NCBI RefSeq assembly: GCF_900232905.1
Contig: NZ_OCTQ01000002.1
Coordinates: forward strand, 369,152-433,151
DNA length: 64,000 nucleotides
DNA from: Miniphocaeibacter massiliensis
Lineage (GTDB): Bacteria > Bacillota > Clostridia > Tissierellales > Peptoniphilaceae
Reading direction: 5' to 3'
Shown in pieces: positions 33,958 to 43,558 of the stretch (position 1 is the first letter of the stretch; each line of letters opens with the position of its first letter). Below the pieces are notes generated by a model. That model ran no database searches, was not told where the DNA came from, and worked only from the letters and a program-made list of their open reading frames with translations. Position numbers and translations under genes: made by a program.

Positions 33958-35457
33958 TTAATTTATATTAATTTGTTTTATCTTGTTAATAAATTTGATT
34001 ATAGCTTCTCTACCTTCTTTAGTATTTTTAAATACACTAGCCTCTTCTAAAAGCTCACTAAACTTACAGCCTATATTTTCCTTTATTAGTAAATCTATAT
34101 TTTTTAGTGTTATATTTGTATTCTCCTTCAAATCAATTATTATATTTTTGTGTTTTTCTATTATATTACTATCTGCTATTTTTTCTTTTATAATATATTC
34201 TTTTATAATTTCTATTTCCTTTTTTAATCTTCCAGGAAGTACTGCTAGTCCCATAACTTCTATTAATCCAATATTTTCTTTTTTTATATTGTGATATTTT
34301 TCCCTTGGATGAAAATATCCCATTGGTCTCTCTTTTGTTGTTATATTGTTTCTTAACGCTATATAAAGTTCATATTTCCCCCCATTTTTTCTAGCTATCG
34401 GTGTTACAGTATTATGCCTTCCCTCTACTGTTTTTGAAAATATATTTACTTTTTCATCAGTATAATTTTCCCAAATTTCTAATATATTTTTACCTAATTC
34501 TATTAACTCAACATAGTTTTCAGAAGATAATTTTATTACTGTCATTGGCCAATTTAATATTTCGCATTTTATATTTTTAAATTTCTTAACTGCAAATTCT
34601 TCTTTCGCTTCAGCAGTAAATATTGGAAAATCATATCTTCCACCTTGGTAATGCAAATGATTTAATATAGATCCTCCTACTATTGGAATTCCTGCATTTG
34701 ATCCAATAAAATAGTGTGGGAATTTTTCTATAAAATCAAATAAATTTTCAAAAGTATTTCCTTTAACTTTCATCGGCTCATGTTCTTCAGAAAATATTAT
34801 AGAATGTTCATTATAATATACATAGGGAGAATACTGTATATACCATTTTTTATCCTTTATCTTTATTGGAATTATCCTTAAATTTTCTTTTGATGGATAA
34901 TCTATGTTACCTTTAAAACCTTCATTTTCTCTGCATATATAACATTTAGGGTAATTTTCACTAACTTTTTTTGAAGTTTCCAATATATCTTTAGGATCTT
35001 TTTCTGGTTTTGAAAGATTAATTGTTAAATAAAATTCTCCATATTTTGTATTAACTTTCCACTTTATATCTTTTTTTATTCTATCTTCTCTTATATAATT
35101 TGATTTCAAACTTAAATTATAGTAAAAATCCGTAGCTTTTTTTGGAGATATACTATAAAGATTATTAAACTTTTTTATTATATTTGAAGGTCTGTCCAAA
35201 ATAGTGTTCATTATTTTTGTATCAAACGAATCTCTATTTACTAAAGTATCTTTTATTATTCCTTTAAAAATTGCATATTCTACTAAAGATTTTAAAATAT
35301 TTTCAAGTTTTTCGTTTCTAACCTCAAAGTTTTGTATATATTCATCTTCTTCAAATAAACCTATTAGTAAATTAGCTATATAATTACTATCCTCTTTTTC
35401 TATTAAATTATTATTTATTCCATAGTTTATTAACTGATTTATATCTTCATTAAACAT
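33958..35457 (-). CDS. galT: Galactose-1-phosphate uridylyltransferase, class 2
   Basis: Exchanges UMP between UDP-glucose and galactose 1-phosphate in the Leloir pathway. The 499-residue size is that of the Firmicute GalT class 2. CYICRENEGFKGN (metal or substrate region), SPYVYYNEHSIIFSEEHEPM, GSNAGIPIVGGSILNHLHYQGGRY with the His-x-His nucleophile region and GYFHPREKYH are present. No galK or galE adjoins it. It may be transcribed alone. Confidence 0.9.
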   Translation of the reverse strand: MFNEDINQLINYGINNNLIEKEDSNYIANLLIGLFEEDEYIQNFEVRNEKLENILKSLVEYAIFKGIIKDTLVNRDSFDTKIMNTILDRPSNIIKKFNNLYSISPKKATDFYYNLSLKSNYIREDRIKKDIKWKVNTKYGEFYLTINLSKPEKDPKDILETSKKVSENYPKCYICRENEGFKGNIDYPSKENLRIIPIKIKDKKWYIQYSPYVYYNEHSIIFSEEHEPMKVKGNTFENLFDFIEKFPHYFIGSNAGIPIVGGSILNHLHYQGGRYDFPIFTAEAKEEFAVKKFKNIKCEILNWPMTVIKLSSENYVELIELGKNILEIWENYTDEKVNIFSKTVEGRHNTVTPIARKNGGKYELYIALRNNITTKERPMGYFHPREKYHNIKKENIGLIEVMGLAVLPGRLKKEIEIIKEYIIKEKIADSNIIEKHKNIIIDLKENTNITLKNIDLLIKENIGCKFSELLEEASVFKNTKEGREAIIKFINKIKQININ

Positions 35458-35507
35458 ATTTCACCTACTTTAAGTACTTGTAATTTATATGTTAACATAA
35501 TTAGAAA

Positions 35508-35533
35508 TAAAAAAAGACCTACTTAGGTCTTTT
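35508..35533. terminator. Intrinsic terminator after the YitT-family gene
   Basis: AAAAGACCTA pairs with TAGGTCTTTT over two bases, next to the YitT-family stop codon. Confidence 0.75.
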
Positions 35534-36161
35534 ATTTTGAATAAATTAAGTTCGCTGCTGGACTGCTTTCTATTACTCCTATCAAAGAGGAAGATATTGT
35601 TACTGTTATAAAAGAATACATAATTTTATCAACAGGTATATATACTAAACTAGCTAATAATACTGTAACATCTGTTAATATATATGCCTTTGATAAACTT
35701 AGCTTGGCTTTTTTATTTATAACTAAAGCTAATGCATCATCGCCTCCTGCTGCTACACCGCAAATTGCAACAATAATTCCAGCTCCAACTCCTATAAAAA
35801 CCCCTCCTAATATTGCTGCTACTAAGGGAGTATTACTAAAATCCGGTAATATATAAGGTGTTATTTCAAAAATTTTATGAAATATTGCTAATGATATTGA
35901 CGCTATTATTGAATATTTTAAAAAACTTTTACCTAAATATTTGTATCCTAAATAATAACAAATTCCATCTAATAACGGATTAACTATCCAAGGTTTGAAA
36001 CCAAATACATTCTCAAACAATAATACTAAGCCAAATATTCCACCTTCAGTTACATTTGTTCTAGAGTGAATATTATGCATTCCAAAAGCAAGTATACAAG
36101 TACCCAATAATATTATAAAAAAAACATTTAACTTCTTAAATGTTTCTCTAAATTTAAACAA
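35532..36161 (-). CDS. YitT-family membrane protein lacking DUF2179
   Basis: A 209-residue membrane protein with about five helices, matching the YitT/DUF161 membrane domain: FGMHNIHSRTNVTEGGIFGL, then IVNPLLDGICYYLGYKYLG and AAGGDDALALVINKK. Most YitT proteins carry a C-terminal cytoplasmic DUF2179 domain, which is missing here. Function is unknown; the family has been linked to membrane transport. Divergent from the DUF3048 lipoprotein gene. Confidence 0.75.
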   Translation of the reverse strand: MFKFRETFKKLNVFFIILLGTCILAFGMHNIHSRTNVTEGGIFGLVLLFENVFGFKPWIVNPLLDGICYYLGYKYLGKSFLKYSIIASISLAIFHKIFEITPYILPDFSNTPLVAAILGGVFIGVGAGIIVAICGVAAGGDDALALVINKKAKLSLSKAYILTDVTVLLASLVYIPVDKIMYSFITVTISSSLIGVIESSPAANLIYSK

Positions 36162-36277
36162 TTATATCATCTCCTAAGTAAATTCTATCATACTCTATTG
36201 AACCACACAATTCTACATCTCCTAGATTATGGTATATTATCTTCCTTATGCTATAATTTATACATAAGGAGGCACGA

Positions 36278-37312
36278 ATGAAAAAAACAAAATTCACAAT
36301 ACTAATACTACTTCTTTTGCTAACTTTTGTAAGTTGCAAAAAACAAAAAAAAGAAAATGATACTAAAAACACAACCGAAACTGCTACTATTAATGAAACA
36401 CCTACATATTCTCCATTAGATGGGAGTCCTCTAAGCAAAGAGGATATGAATCAACCCGTTATAGGAATAATGTTAGATAATCATCCTAAAGCCAGACAGC
36501 AATCCGGGTTTAATAAAGCAAGTATCATCTATGAATTTAAGGTTGAAGGAGATTTTACAAGATATTTAGCATTATTTTACAATAGTGATGCTGAACAAAT
36601 AGGACCTGTTAGAAGTGCTAGACCATACTTTGTAAATACTATTTCTGAATATAATGGAATATACGCTCACTTTGGTGGAAGCACATTGGGAATGTCTAAA
36701 ATTTCTGATTTAAAAGTAGATAATTTAGATGGAATGCAGTTAGAAGGTAAAACTTTCAAAAGAAATTCCAAAACAGGTAAAAAAGCTCCTCATAATGCTT
36801 ATACTTCTATGGAATTAATAAATTCCGCTATCAAAGAAAAAGGTTATGAAACTAAAAGAGACTTTAAAGGATTTAATTTTGATTTAGAAGGTAAAGATAT
36901 TGAATCTCAAATGGCAGTTGGAACTTCTGCTATGAATATTACAATACCTACTACTCCTTCATACAAAGTCAACTTTAAATACGATGAGGCTAACAAAAAG
37001 TATGATATTTCAAGAAATAATGTTGATATGATTGATGAATTTGATCAAGAAAAAGTTAAGGCCACTAATATAATCATTCAATATGCTGATAGCAAAGTTA
37101 TAGGTGCTGGCGGCATTTTAGAAATATCTCATGTTGGAACTGGAAATGGAAAATTAATAACTAATGGTAAAGTTATTGATATTAAATGGAATAAAGAAAC
37201 AGAAAATGGTAAGACAATATTCACAACTGAAAACAATAATGAAATCATACTTAGTCCTGGACAAACTTGGATTGAAGTTGTTGACACTAATACAAATATA
37301 ACTATAGAATAA
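36278..37312 (+). CDS. DUF3048 lipoprotein (YerB-like)
   Basis: A 344-residue cell-surface lipoprotein: signal peptide and lipobox FVS-Cys20. After a Lys/Thr linker comes the DUF3048 domain, with PVIGIMLDNHPKARQQSGFNKASIIYEF, RYLALFYNSDAEQIGPVRSARPYF, YAHFGGS and KAPHNAYTS, and the C-terminal DUF3048_C domain. B. subtilis YerB is the best-known member; the reaction is unknown. AAGGAGG precedes the ATG, and a terminator follows. Confidence 0.85.
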   Translation: MKKTKFTILILLLLLTFVSCKKQKKENDTKNTTETATINETPTYSPLDGSPLSKEDMNQPVIGIMLDNHPKARQQSGFNKASIIYEFKVEGDFTRYLALFYNSDAEQIGPVRSARPYFVNTISEYNGIYAHFGGSTLGMSKISDLKVDNLDGMQLEGKTFKRNSKTGKKAPHNAYTSMELINSAIKEKGYETKRDFKGFNFDLEGKDIESQMAVGTSAMNITIPTTPSYKVNFKYDEANKKYDISRNNVDMIDEFDQEKVKATNIIIQYADSKVIGAGGILEISHVGTGNGKLITNGKVIDIKWNKETENGKTIFTTENNNEIILSPGQTWIEVVDTNTNITIE

Positions 37313-37340
37313 AAAAATAGACATATATATGTCTATTTTT
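37311..37340. terminator. Bidirectional terminator, DUF3048 gene / mprF
   Basis: AAAAATAGACATA pairs with TATGTCTATTTTT between convergent genes. Confidence 0.85.
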
Positions 37341-37351
37341 TTATTCTATAG

Positions 37352-39856
37352 TTAAGAAGCATTACAAACTGAAGCTAAACTTATAAGTATTTCTGGTAGC
37401 TTCATATCATCTTTATATGCTATATAAACTGAACTCCACTCCGGTTTAAACTTACTCTTGTATTTTCTTAGACCCTTAAATCCATAAATTTTATTTCCAT
37501 AGTTATAGGCTATTCCTATGAGTTTCTCTTTTGTTCCTGAATATAACTTATTACCTACATTTGAAAGAGGTGCTATACCTAAGTCAAAGTATTCATATCC
37601 TTGAACTTTACCCCATTCAAATAAGGATATAAACAGCATATCCATAATGCCATCTGGTGCATCTTTAGTATATCTCATTAAATCTATTGATAATATTTTT
37701 GTTTTATTTACAGGAAGCATATTCGCAAATGCTTCTATCTTACCATCAGAATTTTTTATTACAAAAACTGGAGCTGTTTTTATATAATCTTCTTTAAAGG
37801 CTCCAAGAGAAAATTTCATCTCTCCTCTTTTCCCTAGCCATTCATTAGAAACTGCTTTTAGTTCATAAATCAATTTATCTTCAAATGGAGGATAAATTAC
37901 ATCAAATTCTAAACCTTTAGTTTCCATGCTATTTATAGTTTTCCTTAAAATTTTATTTTTCTTACCAGCTAAATTAAATTCCTGTACATCTACCATAGCA
38001 TCTTCTCCAATTTTTAAGAATTTAAAGCCTTCATCTATATAATATTCTAAATACTTTCCTGTAATTTGGTAAAAAGATACTATCATTTTATTTGATGTCG
38101 CCCAAATTATAAGCTCATCTATTGCTTCTTCAAAATCTTCTACTTCACCTGTTGGATCTCCTAGTACGAGTATGTGATTTTTATAAGGTCTATACAAAAA
38201 CATCACAGTCTCTTTTTCATTTAAGAAAAAATTCTTGTCATTCATGTAAAATAAATGACTATAAATATTTGAAGGATACTGTTCAAAAAATTCTTCAAAT
38301 TTCTTGAACTCTTCTCCTTTATTTTCTTGAAACTTTATATATTTTCTGCTTAATCCAAACATTATAGAAATCGTTGTAATTACAACAAATGGTGGAAATA
38401 ATACAAATAAAATATTATTTTTTAAATAGTTAAAAGAATATCTACTATTTATATCGTTGAAAAAATCAACTTTTTTAATAATATTATATAACACTATATA
38501 TCCTGTAAAAAATAGTAATGTTCCTAATATAGTTATTAATACTTGTTTTATATTAACAACTTCTGTTTCTGCCTTAAAGAACCTTTTATTTTTAAATAAC
38601 ATTATTAATATTAATATACTAATAACCGTTTCAAAGTGATTTCTACCTGTAATCAAAGTTGCAATTGGAACTAATGCAAGTAAAAATACAGATAAATTAA
38701 ATGCAAGTTTTACTTGTTGTCTTATTCCTTTTGATAATACAATTAATAGTATTCCTATTACTAAGGTAAATCTTCTATTTATCATATATACAGGGAATAA
38801 ATAGCTCATGGTTTTAAATCTAAAAAATAATCTAGGTAAAATAACCGATACTACTAATATCGCTCCTATTATAAGAACACAATAAGCTAATATGCTAGAA
38901 ATAGCATTTATACGTTGCAAAGTATCCTCTTTTTCTTCTTTCTTAGGAGCTGTTACTAAGAACACTAATCCTACAACCCAAGGGATTATAGTATAACAAA
39001 TCCTACAAACCAATAAACTTACAAATATATTTGGTGTTGTATAACCCAGCATTTTGAATAAAGCTATACATGCTACTTCAAACGACCCCAATCCTCCAGG
39101 TATTAAACTTATAATACCTGCTATCGTAGCTAGAACATATACAATGATACTCTCCATTATAGAAATTTCTGGCTGATAGTATTTCATAGTTACCGCAAAA
39201 AATAATGCAGCTAAAAACCACTCTACCGTTGATTGAAGTGTTAAAAATATTCTAAGTTTCATGTTTATTCTAGAAAAAATAGAATCTTCATCTTTAACAA
39301 ATTTTATTGGTAGTTTATCACTAACTATAAAAACCATTACTACTAAAAACATCGCTATTAATATAGGGGTATATTTCGCCTGATTTAGTTGTATTAGACC
39401 TATTGTTGATGGTAGAGCTAATGAAAATAGTCCAATTATATCTGAAAATAATACTATAAATATTATTCTATTAACTACTTTCCTATCTACATCAAACTTT
39501 TCATATAAAAATTCTCTTATGGTTACACCAGCAGCTCCACCAAATCCTATGAAATTATTAAAGGATTGAGAAATCCAACCTATTCTAAAAACTTCCCATT
39601 TAGGCATTTTCATTTTATAGTATGCAGCTAGTATAAAATCATATATTGCGGCAAAACTAAAACAAAAAAGTCCAAAAAGAACAAAAAATATTTTATCTCT
39701 TGTAGATGTTTCTCTGTATATTGCTTTTATTTTTCTAAAGTCCATTCCTCTTACTTCTTTAAAAATAACATATGTTGTTAAAACAACAATAACAAGAATT
39801 AGTATAGTCTTTATTATTTTTTTATTTTTTCCATAAAAGTTTTTTATTTTTTCCAT
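37352..39856 (-). CDS. mprF: Phosphatidylglycerol lysyltransferase/flippase
   Basis: Makes and flips aminoacyl-phosphatidylglycerol, which reduces membrane negative charge and protects from cationic peptides. The 834-residue protein has about 14 transmembrane helices: flippase part with SQSFNNFIGFGGAAGVTIREF and SLIPGGLGSFE. A C-terminal GNAT-like synthase domain (DUF2156) from about residue 530 has LYRPYKNHILVLGDPTGE and FDLGIAPLSNVG. The ATG at 39856 is chosen for its GGGGTG site; the longer frame from 39868 has none. Monocistronic. Confidence 0.93.
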   Translation of the reverse strand: MEKIKNFYGKNKKIIKTILILVIVVLTTYVIFKEVRGMDFRKIKAIYRETSTRDKIFFVLFGLFCFSFAAIYDFILAAYYKMKMPKWEVFRIGWISQSFNNFIGFGGAAGVTIREFLYEKFDVDRKVVNRIIFIVLFSDIIGLFSLALPSTIGLIQLNQAKYTPILIAMFLVVMVFIVSDKLPIKFVKDEDSIFSRINMKLRIFLTLQSTVEWFLAALFFAVTMKYYQPEISIMESIIVYVLATIAGIISLIPGGLGSFEVACIALFKMLGYTTPNIFVSLLVCRICYTIIPWVVGLVFLVTAPKKEEKEDTLQRINAISSILAYCVLIIGAILVVSVILPRLFFRFKTMSYLFPVYMINRRFTLVIGILLIVLSKGIRQQVKLAFNLSVFLLALVPIATLITGRNHFETVISILILIMLFKNKRFFKAETEVVNIKQVLITILGTLLFFTGYIVLYNIIKKVDFFNDINSRYSFNYLKNNILFVLFPPFVVITTISIMFGLSRKYIKFQENKGEEFKKFEEFFEQYPSNIYSHLFYMNDKNFFLNEKETVMFLYRPYKNHILVLGDPTGEVEDFEEAIDELIIWATSNKMIVSFYQITGKYLEYYIDEGFKFLKIGEDAMVDVQEFNLAGKKNKILRKTINSMETKGLEFDVIYPPFEDKLIYELKAVSNEWLGKRGEMKFSLGAFKEDYIKTAPVFVIKNSDGKIEAFANMLPVNKTKILSIDLMRYTKDAPDGIMDMLFISLFEWGKVQGYEYFDLGIAPLSNVGNKLYSGTKEKLIGIAYNYGNKIYGFKGLRKYKSKFKPEWSSVYIAYKDDMKLPEILISLASVCNAS

Positions 39857-39957
39857 AAAACACCCCATTTTAAATTATCTCGTATAATATATATACTAAC
39901 ATATTGAATATGATATTGTTAGTTTTTAGTAATTTTGTAATATTATAAAAGACTATA

Positions 39958-39993
39958 AAAAAGCATCCAAAGTAATAAACTTTAGATGCTTTT
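39958..39993 (-). terminator. Intrinsic terminator after the cysteine hydrolase gene
   Basis: AAAAAGCATC and AAAGT pair with ACTTT and GATGCTTTTT with one mismatch near the middle. Confidence 0.75.
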
Positions 39994-40511
39994 TATACTA
40001 TATTTATTTGACATGCTTTCATTGCTTCTAATGCATTATTATGGCTTTCTTTTGTTACACCTGCACAACATTTAGAATCCACTATTATATTAACTTCTGG
40101 TAAAAATGATTTAATTAGTAAAGCATTGGAAATTACACATATATCTGTACATAGTCCTATTAATGTTATACTGTTAATTCTGTCTTTACTGTTTCTTTCT
40201 TTCAACGCTAGTGCTAATTCATCTGATCCAAAAGTTACCTTATCTATTGGTTCTGTTAATCTTAATTCATCTATTTCTTTTTTTATTTCCCAACCATAAG
40301 TATTCTTTATACAATGTTCTATAGGTAGATTTTTTCCTTCTAATGTCTGTAAATAATTTTTGTCATGTGTATCTCTTGTGAAAATTACTTCGCCATCAAA
40401 TTCCTTAATTTTATTTATAACTTTTGGTACTATATCTACAGATTCTTCGGTTCCTAAAGCTCCATCAATAAAATCATTTTGCATATCTACAACGATTAAA
40501 AAATCTTTCAT
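39993..40511 (-). CDS. Isochorismatase-family cysteine hydrolase (nicotinamidase-like)
   Basis: A cytosolic hydrolase of 172 residues. Catalytic Asp9 is in VVDMQNDFIDGAL, a Lys lies in the KVTFGSDE region, and the nucleophile Cys is in LIGLCTDICVISNAL; FTRDTHDKNY is the metal/substrate region. The pattern is closest to nicotinamidase-like amidases, giving possible NAD salvage, but N-carbamoyl or isochorismate-type substrates cannot be excluded. It follows the LURP-one gene by 2 bases. Confidence 0.8.
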   Translation of the reverse strand: MKDFLIVVDMQNDFIDGALGTEESVDIVPKVINKIKEFDGEVIFTRDTHDKNYLQTLEGKNLPIEHCIKNTYGWEIKKEIDELRLTEPIDKVTFGSDELALALKERNSKDRINSITLIGLCTDICVISNALLIKSFLPEVNIIVDSKCCAGVTKESHNNALEAMKACQINIV

Positions 40512-40513
40512 TA

Positions 40514-40990
40514 CTAATCACCTTCTACGTTTTTCTTATCATATATGTACATTACTATAGAAATCACAACTGCTCCTAAAACATCTTCTTCTTTGAATAC
40601 TTCTATCTCATAATTCAATATTTCTTCCAATGGTTTTCTTAACAAAAAAACATTTTCATCTTCTATATCAGTTACTATATAAATTAAATTTTCTTCATTG
40701 TATGTCAATTTCCATCCATTTAACTCAAAATAAAAAATATCCTTAAATAAGTTTATTTCTTCTCCTATAGTTACTTGTAATTCATCTTTGAAATATATCT
40801 CAAAATTAGTCTTTCCAAAATAGCTTATCTTCTTTAGTTTTACTAGAAGATTATCATCCATATCATAAATCTCTAATATCTCGTCTATTTCTTTCCTTCC
40901 AATAATTTTAAATACTACTTTTTCATATTCATTTTCAACTAAATATTCTTCATATAACGATTTTACATTTTCTTTTAATAAAAATTTCAT
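40514..40990 (-). CDS. LURP-one-related (tubby-like) protein
   Basis: A 158-residue protein predicted mostly beta, with the LURP-one/YxjI pattern of repeated strands: KVVFKIIGRKEIDEILEIYDMDDNLLVKLKKI, FEIYFKDELQVTI, FYFELNGWKLTY and FLLRKPL. The bacterial members have no assigned reaction. The ATG at 40990 has GGAAGG upstream; the frame from 41014 has none. It is the first gene of a pair with the cysteine hydrolase and sits behind an 18-bp perfect inverted repeat. Confidence 0.65.
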   Translation of the reverse strand: MKFLLKENVKSLYEEYLVENEYEKVVFKIIGRKEIDEILEIYDMDDNLLVKLKKISYFGKTNFEIYFKDELQVTIGEEINLFKDIFYFELNGWKLTYNEENLIYIVTDIEDENVFLLRKPLEEILNYEIEVFKEEDVLGAVVISIVMYIYDKKNVEGD

Positions 40991-41000
40991 AATACCTTCC

Positions 41001-41051
41001 TTCTTTAATAACATTATAACAAATTATTCAGCATATAATGTTATTAAAGAA
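41001..41051. repeat. 18-bp perfect inverted repeat at the LURP-one leader
   Basis: 41001-41018 is exactly complementary to 41034-41051, leaving a 15-base loop. The stem begins at the ribosome site of the LURP-one-like gene, so it may be an mRNA hairpin controlling translation or a protein-binding site. Confidence 0.75.
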
Positions 41052-41091
41052 TTTAACTTTTAAATTTATTACTAAAATTACTGTAAATATA

Positions 41092-41124
41092 ATTCTCTAA
41101 TTATTATCATAATAATTAGAGAAT
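41092..41124. repeat. 14-bp perfect inverted repeat in a divergent promoter region
   Basis: ATTCTCTAATTATT and AATAATTAGAGAAT pair around a 5-base loop. It lies between divergent genes, so an operator is more likely than a terminator. Confidence 0.6.
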
Positions 41125-41195
41125 AATTTTAACTGTCACTTATTCCAAAGCTAATATATAATAAGTATATAAATAATTATTTTGAGGATGTAAAT

Positions 41196-41720
41196 ATGTT
41201 GAAAAATTTAAAAAAAATAGAAAATCTTTTGCTTTTAATTTTAGCTATTACCATCATTCTATTTATGATAGATGAAAATAAATTATATCGCCTTTCAAAA
41301 GATGAACTACCTAAATACAGTAAAGAAAAAATAGCTGAAACTGTTGTATATGCTAAAAATATTAAATTTGAAAAAGAAAAAAAACTAAGTGATTCATATG
41401 TTTATATATATAAAGTTGATAATACTTATGCTTGTTTGATATATAATAAAAGTCTTTTTTATAATAAATATAGTTTAGAATCTGCTACTTATAATATTAC
41501 TTTAGATAAAACTTTTACCGAATCTTTTTCAAATCAACTATATGATAGTATTTATAGCTTAAATATAAAAGATAATAATATTCATATAAATGCAAGCAGA
41601 CATTTTAATTACAATATTATAAAAATTATTATATTTATTTCGGCATCAATTTTGATTTGTATTATAATTATTAAGAAATTTTCGAAACCTAGAGATGAAA
41701 ATAATAATGAAAGTAAGTAA
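41196..41720 (+). CDS. Hypothetical two-helix membrane protein
   Basis: A 174-residue protein with a transmembrane segment near residues 8-26 and a second near 142-162, leaving about 115 residues likely outside and a charged tail. I do not recognise the family. GAGGATG precedes the ATG. It is 31 bases upstream of the lipase-like gene and is probably expressed with it. Confidence 0.65.
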   Translation: MLKNLKKIENLLLLILAITIILFMIDENKLYRLSKDELPKYSKEKIAETVVYAKNIKFEKEKKLSDSYVYIYKVDNTYACLIYNKSLFYNKYSLESATYNITLDKTFTESFSNQLYDSIYSLNIKDNNIHINASRHFNYNIIKIIIFISASILICIIIIKKFSKPRDENNNESK

Positions 41721-41751
41721 TGTATAGCTTATAATTTATAGGAGGTATTTA

Positions 41752-42876
41752 ATGAGTAATTTATTTGATTATTTATTTTGGCGTGGGGATTTAACCTTTA
41801 AGCAATCTGAGTTTAATAATGTAGATGCTTTAATATTATCTAGACTTTCCTATTTGAATTTTGATGGTATCATATCTCCTTCTTTCTCTGAAAGTGTACC
41901 TTTAAAAAAGGCTTCTGATATTTTTTTCTCTCAAGATGATAAACTTATTGAAGAAAAAGTAATCATGGAAGAAGACATGAAATTATTAGAAAAACTTTCT
42001 TCTTCAAACCGTTTTAAAGATATGGAAATTTTTGGATATGTAAATGAAATAGATGAAGTAACAGAAAAACAATTTTCTGTAATAACTATAAATATAGATA
42101 ACAAAAGATATTTCGTATCTTTTAGAGGTACTGATAATACATTAATTGGTTGGAAAGAAGATTTTAATATGACATTTATGGATGTAGTACCTGCTCAAGT
42201 ATCTGCAAAAAAATACTTAAACTCTCTTTCAAATTATTGCAATGTTCCACTTATTGTAGGTGGTCATTCTAAGGGTGGAAATCTCGCTATTTATTCCTCT
42301 GCTTTTTGTAAGCCTCAATTGAAAAATAATATAGAAAAAATTTATAATTTTGATGGACCTGGTTTTAATCGTTCAATACTTAATAAAGAGGAATACCTAA
42401 ATATAACTAGTAAGATAAATAATTATATTCCACAATCTTCTATTGTGGGATTACTTTTACAAAATGAAGGAGATAATAATATAATTCATAGTACACAAGA
42501 GGGCATTATGCAGCATGACTTATACTCTTGGGATGTTAATCACAATGATTTTATATATTTAGAAAAAACTACTAAAGATAGTTTATTTGTAAAAAAAACT
42601 TTAAAAGATTGGCTTGCTAATACAGATCAAATTCAAAGGGAAGAATTTTTTGATACTATTCATAATGTATTATCTGATACTAATGCCGATTCAATAAACT
42701 CCCTTAATGAAAATTGGTATAAAACAGCAATTAAAATTCTTTCATCTTATAAGAACCTTGACGATTCTGCTAAAGAAATGATATCTGAAGGTCTTGGAGA
42801 ATTAATGAATTCTGCAAAGAAAAACTTTAATATATATATGCCTAATTTCCTTAATTTTTCTAATAATAAAAAATGA
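41752..42876 (+). CDS. DUF2974 lipase-like alpha/beta hydrolase (Mbeg1-like)
   Basis: A 374-residue alpha/beta hydrolase of the Mbeg1-like/DUF2974 group. The nucleophile elbow is VGGHSKGGNLAIYSS with Ser in G-H-S-K-G; FVSFRGTDNTLIGWKEDFNMTF is the conserved lipase-3-like strand, and NFDGPGFNRS follows. No signal peptide, so it probably acts inside the cell on an unknown ester or thioester. AGGAGG precedes the ATG. Confidence 0.82.
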   Translation: MSNLFDYLFWRGDLTFKQSEFNNVDALILSRLSYLNFDGIISPSFSESVPLKKASDIFFSQDDKLIEEKVIMEEDMKLLEKLSSSNRFKDMEIFGYVNEIDEVTEKQFSVITINIDNKRYFVSFRGTDNTLIGWKEDFNMTFMDVVPAQVSAKKYLNSLSNYCNVPLIVGGHSKGGNLAIYSSAFCKPQLKNNIEKIYNFDGPGFNRSILNKEEYLNITSKINNYIPQSSIVGLLLQNEGDNNIIHSTQEGIMQHDLYSWDVNHNDFIYLEKTTKDSLFVKKTLKDWLANTDQIQREEFFDTIHNVLSDTNADSINSLNENWYKTAIKILSSYKNLDDSAKEMISEGLGELMNSAKKNFNIYMPNFLNFSNNKK

Positions 42877-43005
42877 GCTACTGATTATATAGTTTAAGTT
42901 TTATATATTTGTATACATTTTGTAAACTTGTTGTCTATTTTTTGTAACATAATTTATAAATATAATGATAGAATAGTTATAACAAGTTATGAAAGAGGTT
43001 AATTT

Positions 43006-43515
43006 ATGAAATATTTTATTTTTGCTTTGTTAGTAATAGTTGTAATTCTACTTATATTTTTAAAACGCAAGCCTAGCTCAACAGTTAATAATAATTTTAA
43101 AATAAATCTTGATGATCTTAGTAAACATAGAGTGGTAAACTTTAGTACTTATGGTAAAATCAAAAATCTTGGAATGAGATATGAAGAATACAGCTTCAAA
43201 AATGAAACTATAGATACAATAAAACATAATATTCAAAATTCTTCTAACTGGAAGAAATTACCCCTTACTAAGAATCTAAAAGTTCTTTTAGAGGATTATA
43301 TTATCCATTCTTCTGCAAATGCTGAAGATAGTAGTAGATTTAAAGGATATATAGATATTCCAGAATATATAAATGGATATTATTACTTTTTAGATAAAAA
43401 TAAAAATAGAGAAAATATTGATACTACAATACTTTCAAGACAACATTTAGGCTTTGAATTATTCATATTAAATACAGATGATAAGGAACTATACCATATT
43501 GAAATGAATCTATAA
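43006..43515 (+). CDS. Hypothetical membrane-anchored protein
   Basis: A 169-residue protein with one N-terminal transmembrane anchor (residues 3-20) and a soluble, Lys/Asn-rich domain. Similarity to a family is not recognised. The sequence has no cysteine or repeated motif. GAAAGAGG precedes the ATG, and a strong terminator follows. It is on the same strand as the lipase-like gene after a 129-base gap. Confidence 0.6.
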   Translation: MKYFIFALLVIVVILLIFLKRKPSSTVNNNFKINLDDLSKHRVVNFSTYGKIKNLGMRYEEYSFKNETIDTIKHNIQNSSNWKKLPLTKNLKVLLEDYIIHSSANAEDSSRFKGYIDIPEYINGYYYFLDKNKNRENIDTTILSRQHLGFELFILNTDDKELYHIEMNL

Positions 43516-43526
43516 TTAAAAATTAA

Positions 43527-43558
43527 AAAGAGAGAGGATAACCTCTCTCTTTTTACAA
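43527..43558. terminator. Bidirectional terminator before mrp
   Basis: AAAAAGAGAGAGG pairs perfectly with CCTCTCTCTTTTT; it separates convergent genes. Confidence 0.92.

Noticed and set aside
36154..36438. 94-residue minus-strand ORF
   Set aside because: It overlaps the start of the DUF3048 lipoprotein gene, which has a signal peptide and a ribosome site; the minus frame has low-quality composition.
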